Assembly: GCA_021790955.1 (NCBI GenBank)
Contig: JAJYFI010000077.1
Span: 1 to 7,226 of the forward strand
Reading direction: 5' to 3'
Origin: a bacterium
Lineage (GTDB): Bacteria > Elusimicrobiota > Elusimicrobia > UBA1565 > UBA9628
DNA length: 7,226 nucleotides
The position numbers and the translations under genes are program-made. Shown piece after piece: positions 1 to 4,721 of this stretch. The notes beneath the pieces were generated by a model that had not been told where the DNA came from, did no database searches, and saw only the letters and a program-made list of their open reading frames with translations. Each line of letters opens with the position of its first letter. Position 1 is the stretch's first letter.

Positions 1-2
1 AC

Positions 3-1049
3 GCCGGGCCCTACGTCGCGACGGTCAACGGCGTCGGCATCCCGCTCGAGCAGTACCGCAAGGAATTCGACCAGGCGGCCTCCACTTGGAACCGGACCCA
101 CCCGGGCGCCACCAAGGACCCCAAATGGGTCAACGCCCTCAAGAGGATGCTCCTGGACCAGATGGTCGACAACGCCGTCCTCTCGCAGGAGGCCAAGAAG
201 CAGGGGATCAAGGTCGGCTCGGACGACGTCGACCGCGGCATCGCCGAGGCGAAGCGCAGCTTCCGCTTCGACCCCTACGGCAACGAAATCCCGGAGAAGG
301 AAGCCGAACAGGCCTTTGAAAACCAGCTCAAGATGCTGGACCTCACCCAGGACCAGTACCGGGAGCGGATCAAGAAGCAGATCATGATCAAGAAGCTCCT
401 CCAAAGGCAGGTCCTCAACGACGTCACGCCGCCCGACGACAAGGAAGTGATGGCGTATTTCGAAAAGGTCAAGAAATACGTCATGAGCGGCTCGACCGCG
501 CCTCCGGCGGGCATGCCCAACGAGGACGCCCAGGCGATGATGCAGATCGCCCAGGGCGTCAAGGACATGAGCGCCGAGCGCGTGAGGCTCTCCGTGATCC
601 TCGTGCGCGTGGGGCCGGACGCCGCCGCGGCCGAAAAGGAACGCGCCCTCAAGGCCGCCGACGACATCCGGACCCAGCTCATGTCGGGGGACGTGAGCTT
701 CGCGGAGGTGGCCCGCGCGAAATCCGAGGACCCCTTGAGCGCCCCCCGCGGCGGGGACATCGGCTACGTCTACCGGGAAAGCCCGCTGCCCAAGAATTTG
801 ATCAAGGCCGCCTTCTCCCTCAACGTCGGGGACGTCTCAAAGCCCATCCTGACGGAGATCGGCTACAACATCATCCGCGTGGAGGAGAAGCGCGCGGCCT
901 ACGTGCCTTACTTCGAGAAGTTCAAGGACCGCATCGCCGAGGCCCTCATGCAGTTCCGCATCCAGAAGGCGACGGAGGCCTACGTGAAGGGGCTCAAAAC
1001 CAAGGCCAAGATCTCCAAGAACCTCGGCGTCCTGGCCGCCGTCGAGTAG
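3..1049 (+). CDS. SurA-like peptidyl-prolyl cis-trans isomerase (parvulin), 5' end outside window
   Basis: The frame is open from the left edge, giving 348 visible residues and a TAG stop; the true start and signal peptide are off the window. The first residues (VATVNGVGIPLEQYRKEF) are the typical opening of the SurA N-terminal chaperone domain, which runs to about residue 140 as amphipathic helices rich in Lys, Glu and Gln. A single PPIC rotamase domain spans about residues 190-297, with the family pattern FAEVARAKSEDP...RGGDIGY (about 233-255) and a closing IGYNIIRVEEKR. A final helix (about 300-348) resembles the C-terminal helix that packs on the SurA core. Family knowledge: these proteins escort unfolded outer-membrane and exported proteins through the periplasm and catalyse proline isomerisation. 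E. coli SurA has two PPIC domains, whereas this protein has one, as in PrsA/PpiC-type relatives. pdxA, the classical neighbour of surA, lies about 0.8 kb downstream. Confidence 0.87.
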   Translation, partial: AGPYVATVNGVGIPLEQYRKEFDQAASTWNRTHPGATKDPKWVNALKRMLLDQMVDNAVLSQEAKKQGIKVGSDDVDRGIAEAKRSFRFDPYGNEIPEKEAEQAFENQLKMLDLTQDQYRERIKKQIMIKKLLQRQVLNDVTPPDDKEVMAYFEKVKKYVMSGSTAPPAGMPNEDAQAMMQIAQGVKDMSAERVRLSVILVRVGPDAAAAEKERALKAADDIRTQLMSGDVSFAEVARAKSEDPLSAPRGGDIGYVYRESPLPKNLIKAAFSLNVGDVSKPILTEIGYNIIRVEEKRAAYVPYFEKFKDRIAEALMQFRIQKATEAYVKGLKTKAKISKNLGVLAAVE

Positions 1050-1058
1050 AGCCGGGGC

Positions 1059-1080
1059 GCCGCGGCAGCGGCTTTATTTT
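1059..1080 (+). terminator. Probable intrinsic terminator of the SurA-like gene
   Basis: Ten bases after the stop codon, GCCGC (1059-1063) pairs with GCGGC (1068-1072) around a GGCA loop, and TTTATTTT (1073-1080) follows directly. The stem is only five pairs but all GC. A competing 8-bp inverted repeat, CCGCGGCA (1060-1067) with TGCCGCGG (1080-1087), uses the same left arm. The site overlaps the 3' end of the convergent gene on the other strand. On that strand no T tract follows, so it looks one-directional. Confidence 0.5.
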
Positions 1081-1727
1081 GCCGCGGACTTGAAAGCCAT
1101 GTAGCCGCCGAGGGTCCGGCCGCCGACCAGGCACAGGAGCCGTCCCGGCTTGGTCAGCCGGCACTCATAGGAAGCCATCTGGCCGTTCTGGCCGGATCGA
1201 TAGCGAAATTGAAGGGATTTCCCGGCGATCACGGCGGGGCGCTCCTCGGCGTTGATTCCCATCATGCTCTCGCTCACGACAAGCTTTTGCCCTCCCAGCA
1301 ATCCCGTGGTCTGCCGGATCGTCAAATCGATCTGGTAAGCCCCGATGAGACCGTTGAACAAGTCTCCCAGACCGCCGGCGGCGCCAGGCCCCAGGAGACC
1401 GTCGAGCAGCCCGCTCTGCAAAGGCGCCAGAGCCATCGTCTCGTAGCTCCACTTCCCGATGACGTCCCGAGGAGTCAGCGCCGGGACGTCATCGCCGTTG
1501 AATTCCTTTTTGGCGTCGTCATAGCTCATGGACGGCGTCGTGGCGGAGGCCGCGCCGCCCTGCGTCTTAGGCGCGGCAAGCGTCGCGGGGCCGGCTCCGA
1601 GACTCGCCTTGACCTCTTCCATGCTCGGCAGCTCCGGCGCCCTGGCGTCGACGGCTGCGAGGGCCTGGCCCGCGCACGAAAGCATCAACGCCATCGCCAT
1701 CATTTTCTCGGATTTCATCGTTGCCAT
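1074..1727 (-). CDS. Small exported protein of unknown function (217 aa)
   Basis: I do not recognise this family. The start was placed at the ATG at 1727 because AGGAGG (1744-1739) lies 11 bases before it and a signal peptide begins there; the frame stays open upstream but without support. Residues 1-24 form a Sec signal peptide (Lys at 5 and 8, a hydrophobic Met/Ala/Leu core, then QALA before AVDA), cleaved probably after Ala24. Residues 30-85 are a Pro/Ala/Ser-rich linker. From GKWSYETM (91-98) comes a folded-looking domain with a Gly/Leu-rich stretch (about 105-130), then beta-type segments (YQIDLTIRQTTG, KSLQFRYRSG, QMASYECRL, GRLLCLVGG). Two cysteines, 189 and 199, could form a disulfide in the periplasm. 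The pattern GKW...L.IRQT...L.V suggests a lipocalin-like or other small beta-barrel fold, but this is only an impression. It is convergent with the SurA-like gene and divergent from pdxA. Confidence 0.75.
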   Translation of the reverse strand: MATMKSEKMMAMALMLSCAGQALAAVDARAPELPSMEEVKASLGAGPATLAAPKTQGGAASATTPSMSYDDAKKEFNGDDVPALTPRDVIGKWSYETMALAPLQSGLLDGLLGPGAAGGLGDLFNGLIGAYQIDLTIRQTTGLLGGQKLVVSESMMGINAEERPAVIAGKSLQFRYRSGQNGQMASYECRLTKPGRLLCLVGGRTLGGYMAFKSAAK

Positions 1728-1796
1728 CGTCGCATGTTCCTCCTTGTCTCCGCTCCGCGCGTACGCCTTGTTAGCACAGGCAACGCACAACTTTCT

Positions 1797-1805
1797 TATT
1801 ATAAA
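1797..1805. promoter_or_regulatory. AT-rich divergent promoter core
   Basis: The 148-base gap between the two divergent genes holds one AT island in a GC-rich background, TTATTATAAA (1796-1805). On the minus strand it contains a perfect TATAAT (1804-1799), about 65-70 bases before the exported-protein start. On the plus strand it offers TATTAT (1797-1802) or TATAAA (1800-1805), just before the upstream reading frame of pdxA. No good -35 hexamer stands at 16-18 bases on either side; TTGTTA at 1768-1773 is 23 bases from TATTAT. The location and composition support a shared promoter region, but the exact start sites are not fixed. Confidence 0.42.
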
Positions 1806-1825
1806 GACAGGTTGAGGACCGACGC

Positions 1826-1882
1826 ATGAGCCCAAAGGGCAAACATCAAGTAGGACCAAGGGCCACGGGGGCGCCGTGGTAA
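1826..1882 (+). CDS. Possible 18-codon leader reading frame overlapping the pdxA start
   Basis: ATG at 1826 has a good ribosome binding site (GAGGA, 1814-1818, seven bases away) and reads MSPKGKHQVGPRATGAPW before TAA at 1880-1882. It runs across the GTG of pdxA (1876) in another frame, so a ribosome ending here would terminate on top of the pdxA start. pdxA itself has only a G-run (1867-1871) four bases away, so coupling would explain its translation. The peptide has no recognisable family; the final Trp codon is not enough to call an attenuator. It may be chance, or the remnant of an older pdxA start separated by a frameshift. Confidence 0.33.
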   Translation: MSPKGKHQVGPRATGAPW

Positions 1883-2697
1883 CGCTTGCCGTCACCTGCG
1901 GCGATCCGGCCGGCATCGGCCCGATGGCGGCCGTCAAGGCTCTGCGGTCGGGCCGCCTGCCTCGTGGGACGCGCGCGATCCTTGTCGGAGAAGAGATCGC
2001 CTGGAGAAGGGCCGGCTGGCGGCCGGGCCTGGCCCCCCTCGTCTCGACAAGGCTCGGCATCACGGCATGGCCGCGCGCAAGGCCGAGCCGCGTTTCGGGA
2101 ATCATGGCCTTCGCGGCGCTTCGCCGCGGCCTCGACTTGGTCGCCCGCAAGACGGCGCAGGCTCTCGTGACGGCCCCCCTCTCCAAGACGGCCCTCAGCT
2201 TGGCAGGCCTTCCTCACGACGGGCAGACCGAATTCCTGGCCTCGGCCTCCGGGAGGCCGAGGGCCCAGATGATCCTCCTTGCCCCGCGGATGCGGCTGTG
2301 CTGCGCCCTCAACCCTCACGCCGGCGACGCGGGACTCTTCGGAAACGAAGAGACGGGCGTCCTCGCCAAGGCCGCGTCCCTGGCCCTGCGCCGGGGCCTT
2401 CCTCTCTCGGGCCCGCTGCCCGCCGATGCCGCCTGGCACGAGCATCGCGTCGGGTCCTTGAGCGGCCTGGTCTGCCTCTATCACGATCAGGCCCTGATCG
2501 CCCTCAAGGCCGTGGCCGGCTTCGGCGTCGTCAATTGGACCGTGGGACTTCCCTTCGTCCGGACCTCCCCGGGGCACGGGACGGGCTTTGACCTCGCGGC
2601 CTCTTCCCAGGCCTTCGGCCTCGTCGAGGCGTCAGGGACGATCGAGGCCATGGGCCTCGCCGCGCGCTTGTGCGCGCGGCGATCCCGAGAGGTATAA
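1876..2697 (+). CDS. pdxA: 4-hydroxythreonine-4-phosphate dehydrogenase PdxA, short divergent form
   Basis: PdxA oxidises 4-phosphohydroxy-L-threonine with NAD; the product decarboxylates and is used by PdxJ to make pyridoxine 5'-phosphate in the cytoplasm. The 273-residue protein shows the family's motifs in order: GDPAGIGP (9-16), APLSK (100-104), TEF (118-120), NPHAG (146-150), GPLPAD (179-184), YHDQ (202-205) and GLPFVRTSPGHGT (224-236). The GTG start is chosen because the family's N-terminus begins just before GDPAGIGP. Two oddities stand out. The usual GHTEF reads GQTEF (116-120), replacing a substrate-contacting His. Between TEF and NPHAG there are only about 25 residues where E. coli PdxA has about 70, and the missing part includes the T-H-x-P-L metal ligand (His166 in E. 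coli). His148 and His203, matching the other two ligands, remain. The total is about 55 residues shorter than E. coli PdxA (329). Either this is a reduced enzyme with altered chemistry or an inactive one; the open frame argues against recent decay. Confidence 0.85.
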   Translation: MVTLAVTCGDPAGIGPMAAVKALRSGRLPRGTRAILVGEEIAWRRAGWRPGLAPLVSTRLGITAWPRARPSRVSGIMAFAALRRGLDLVARKTAQALVTAPLSKTALSLAGLPHDGQTEFLASASGRPRAQMILLAPRMRLCCALNPHAGDAGLFGNEETGVLAKAASLALRRGLPLSGPLPADAAWHEHRVGSLSGLVCLYHDQALIALKAVAGFGVVNWTVGLPFVRTSPGHGTGFDLAASSQAFGLVEASGTIEAMGLAARLCARRSREV

Positions 2698-2698
2698 T
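2668..2698 (+). promoter_or_regulatory. Probable promoter of the rhodanese gene
   Basis: A perfect -10 hexamer TATAAT (2693-2698) overlaps the stop codon of pdxA. A weak -35 candidate TTGTGC (2668-2673) lies 19 bases upstream, matching TTGACA only in its first three bases. Such an AT-rich hexamer is rare in this sequence, and it stands 49 bases before the rhodanese start. Transcription would begin near 2705. Confidence 0.45.
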
Positions 2699-2708
2699 TT
2701 TTACCGTA

Positions 2709-2734
2709 GCGGCCTTCCTAAAGAAAGAGGCCGC
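2709..2734 (+). repeat. 7-bp hairpin in the rhodanese leader
   Basis: GCGGCCT (2709-2715) and AGGCCGC (2728-2734) form a perfect stem with a 12-base loop. It ends one base before the AGGAGG ribosome binding site (2736-2741), so it leaves the site free. It may protect the 5' end of the transcript or act as a weak stop for read-through from pdxA, but no T tract follows it. Confidence 0.4.
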
Positions 2735-2747
2735 GAGGAGGAACGTC

Positions 2748-3134
2748 ATGGCCACGACCGTCGCAACGCAAGAGATGAGCGCCGTCGATTATTTCAAGGC
2801 GAAAATTCGATACGAGACGACCCCCCACGAGCTTCAACGTTCGCTGGAGGAAGGCAAGGCCGCCTTGATCGACGTCCGGGATAAGGACGCCTTCAAGGCG
2901 GAGCATATCGCGGGGGCGCTGAACATCCCCCTTGCGGAGCTCGAGAAGAACCTCTCGAAGCTCCCCCGCAACAAGACCATCGTCAGCTACTGCTGGAACA
3001 TCACCTGCGCGATGGCGCCCCACGCGGCGCTGCGCCTGGCGGAAAAGGGCTTTCAGGTCCAGGAGCTGGTCGGCGGCCTGGCCGAATGGAAAGGCAAGGG
3101 CTTTCCGACTGAGACGGGCTCCTCCCACGGCTGA
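2748..3134 (+). CDS. Single-domain rhodanese-like sulfurtransferase (128 aa)
   Basis: Rhodaneses carry sulfur as a persulfide on a catalytic cysteine and pass it to thiol or cyanide acceptors, usually in the cytoplasm. The start ATG at 2748 is fixed by AGGAGG (2736-2741) six bases before it. After about 20 extra N-terminal residues the single domain shows ALIDVRDKDAF (39-49), EHIAGALNIP (52-61) and the active-site loop YCWNITCAMA (81-90), with predicted catalytic Cys82 and a second cysteine at 87. It closes with VGGLAEWKGKGFP (108-120). The length is typical of GlpE/PspE-size rhodaneses plus a short extension, and there is no signal peptide. The second Cys five residues after the first is common in one rhodanese subgroup (CWNPTC-type loops) and could resolve the persulfide as a disulfide. 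The next gene starts 22 bases downstream and ends in a cysteine-rich tail, so a common role in sulfur or metal handling is possible. Confidence 0.92.
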   Translation: MATTVATQEMSAVDYFKAKIRYETTPHELQRSLEEGKAALIDVRDKDAFKAEHIAGALNIPLAELEKNLSKLPRNKTIVSYCWNITCAMAPHAALRLAEKGFQVQELVGGLAEWKGKGFPTETGSSHG

Positions 3135-3156
3135 TCTCGGAACGGGACGAGCGAAC

Positions 3157-3387
3157 ATGAGCAAGACGAAAACGCGGCCGCGATCCAAGGAGGACGCGGC
3201 AAGCTCCAGCGCGACGGGGACGTACGTCTACGACGCCGCCCTCGGACGCATGGTCAAGGTCTCAGGCCGGGTTCCAGGGCTCGCCAAGGGCTCGGCCGAC
3301 GGCGGCTTTTCGCCGGAAAGCGGCCAGGCCGGCCCCTGCGGACGCACCGAGTGCGCCGGCGGCGCCTGCATGGGGATGGGCGATTGA
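3157..3387 (+). CDS. Small protein with CX4CX4C tail, unknown function (76 aa)
   Basis: I do not recognise a family. The ATG at 3157 has a weak ribosome binding site (GGGA, 3144-3147), and the gene sits tightly between the rhodanese (22 bases) and amrB (overlapping stop and start), which supports it as real. The N-terminus is basic and Ser-rich (residues 1-20). A conserved-looking core TYVYDAALGRMVKVSGRVPG lies at 22-41. A Gly/Ser linker follows, then a tail PCGRTECAGGACMGMGD (60-76) with cysteines at 61, 66 and 71. No signal peptide or membrane segment is visible. The evenly spaced cysteines could bind a metal or iron-sulfur unit, or accept sulfur from the neighbouring rhodanese. A leader-plus-Cys/Gly-core layout beside a PqqD-like domain also recalls ribosomally made, modified peptides. 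All functional readings here are inference. Confidence 0.66.
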   Translation: MSKTKTRPRSKEDAASSSATGTYVYDAALGRMVKVSGRVPGLAKGSADGGFSPESGQAGPCGRTECAGGACMGMGD

Positions 3388-4721
3388 CGGATCAACCGAG
3401 GGAAGGGGCGTCCAAGCCCCTTCCCTCGATGCGCCGCGACATCGAGATCGTCCCTGTCGAGCACGACGGACAGCGCTTCTTCCTGCTTCAGGATGACGAA
3501 GGGCTGGGCGCGGCCGGGATCGCCGTCCCCGAGGCGGCTCTGGCCATCCTCTCCTGCCTCGACGGCCGCCGCGGCGCGGCCGAAGTCCGCTCGGAAGTCC
3601 TCAAGCACACGGGCGCCGCGCTCGGGGAGGGCGAGATCGCGGCCTTCGTCTCGGAACTCGCCCAAGCGGGACTTCTCGAGACCGAGGATCTTAGGGAAAA
3701 GCGGCTTGGGCTGTGGCGGGACTTCGCCAAGGATCCGGTCCGCAAGGCGCGCTTCGCGGGCAAAATCTATCCCTCCGACACCCTGGAGCTCGCGAAATTT
3801 TTGGGGAGCTATCTTCATGACTCCTCCAAAGGCCCCGGCAAGCCCCTCGCGGACGCCGCGTCCCTTGAGACCCCCGCGGGCCTCGTCGCCCCCCACATCG
3901 ATTACGCCCGCGGAGGCCCCTCCTACGCCTGGGCCTACCAGGCTTTAAGCGAGACGAAGCCGCCCGACCTCGTCGTGGCCTTGGGCGTCGCGCACTCCTC
4001 GCCCGACTCTCCCTGGGCGGCCGCGAAAAAATCTTACGACACCCCCTACGGCCCGATCGAACCCTCCGAGGAACTCCTCGACGCGCTGGCCTCCTCCCTC
4101 TGGTACGACCCTCAAGTCGACGTCTGGTCGCACCGCCAGGAGCATTCCCTTGAACTCGCGGCAGTTTGGCTCAAATTCCTCTGGCGCGACAGGACCCCGC
4201 CATGGCTTCCGATCCTCTGCTCCTCCTTCACCCGCTTCGCCTCCGACCGGGCGCCCTCCGCGATCGATTCGATCGAGAAAGCCGTTCAAGCCATGGGCGA
4301 GAAGCTGGCGAAGATCGCGGCCGGCAAGCGCGTCCTCATCCTCGCCTCCGTGGATCTCGCCCACGTGGGACCCCGCTTCGGCGACGACATCCCGCTCGGG
4401 CCGGAAACAGAGAAGAAAATCGAGGACGCGGACAGGGCGTCGCTTGAGCACGCGCTCAAGCTCGACGCCGACGCCTTCTATCTCTCCGTCGTCTCGGACG
4501 GACATTGGCGCAAGGTCTGCGGGCTCTCCGCCCTTTACACGGGATTGCGATGGATGAAGTTCCTGGGCGCCGGAGGCTCCGGCAACCGGCTTCTTTCCTA
4601 CGGGCAGGCCCCCGATCCCATGGGCGGGATCGTCTCCTTCGCCAGCGCCTTTTTCCCCTCCGCAGGGCCCCAAGGCCGCGGCCAAGACGGGAGAATGGCT
4701 CTCGCTAGAACCAACTGGTAA
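3384..4721 (+). CDS. amrB: MEMO1/AmrB family protein with N-terminal PqqD-like domain
   Basis: This is the MEMO component named AmmeMemoRadiSam system protein B. MEMO folds like class III extradiol dioxygenases; human MEMO1 is reported to bind metal through two histidines and a cysteine, but the bacterial reaction is not settled. The start taken is TTG 3384 (ATTGA overlap with the previous stop, GGGGA at 3372-3376), giving 445 residues; ATG 3429 would give 430. Residues about 20-100 (VPVEHDGQRFF, AILSCLDGRRGAAEV, ELAQAGLLE) resemble PqqD-type winged-helix domains. The MEMO domain begins at ARFAGKIYPSD (122-132) and holds APHIDY (His171), GVAHSS (His204), HRQEHSLE (250-257), ASVDLAHVGP (321-330, His327) and a cysteine at 379. 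These match the MEMO metal-site residues, so the site looks intact. It closes with MGGIVSFASAFF (413-424). The usual partners AMMECR1 and the radical SAM protein are not in the window. As I recall, related fusions occur in Deltaproteobacteria. The 3' end overlaps the convergent gene by 17 bases. Confidence 0.9.
   Translation: MTDQPREGASKPLPSMRRDIEIVPVEHDGQRFFLLQDDEGLGAAGIAVPEAALAILSCLDGRRGAAEVRSEVLKHTGAALGEGEIAAFVSELAQAGLLETEDLREKRLGLWRDFAKDPVRKARFAGKIYPSDTLELAKFLGSYLHDSSKGPGKPLADAASLETPAGLVAPHIDYARGGPSYAWAYQALSETKPPDLVVALGVAHSSPDSPWAAAKKSYDTPYGPIEPSEELLDALASSLWYDPQVDVWSHRQEHSLELAAVWLKFLWRDRTPPWLPILCSSFTRFASDRAPSAIDSIEKAVQAMGEKLAKIAAGKRVLILASVDLAHVGPRFGDDIPLGPETEKKIEDADRASLEHALKLDADAFYLSVVSDGHWRKVCGLSALYTGLRWMKFLGAGGSGNRLLSYGQAPDPMGGIVSFASAFFPSAGPQGRGQDGRMALARTNW
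3397..3428 (+). repeat. Perfect 13-bp inverted repeat at the start of amrB
   Basis: CGAGGGAAGGGGC (3397-3409) is the exact reverse complement of GCCCCTTCCCTCG (3416-3428), separated by the six-base loop GTCCAA. As RNA it would form a very stable hairpin ending immediately before ATG 3429. No T tract follows, so it is not a standard terminator. The left arm contains purine-rich GGAAGGGG, which would be hidden in the stem. If TTG 3384 is the start, the repeat is translated as residues 5-15. It could set the choice between two starts, slow ribosomes or stabilise a processed transcript. Confidence 0.75.

Noticed and set aside
1674..1727. Lipoprotein signal (LMLSC) in the small exported protein
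   Set aside because: The residues before Cys18 (MLS) do not fit the usual lipobox with Leu at -3, and a good signal peptidase I site (ALA) follows at residues 22-24.
1728..2186. N-terminal extension of the small exported protein back to 2186
   Set aside because: The extension would overlap pdxA antisense and bury the signal peptide. AGGAGG and the signal sequence fix the start at 1727.
1846..2577. Long minus-strand open frame (243 codons) opposite pdxA
   Set aside because: It lies antisense to a clear PdxA with ordered motifs. Its product is Arg/Gly/Pro-rich low complexity typical of antisense frames in GC-rich DNA.
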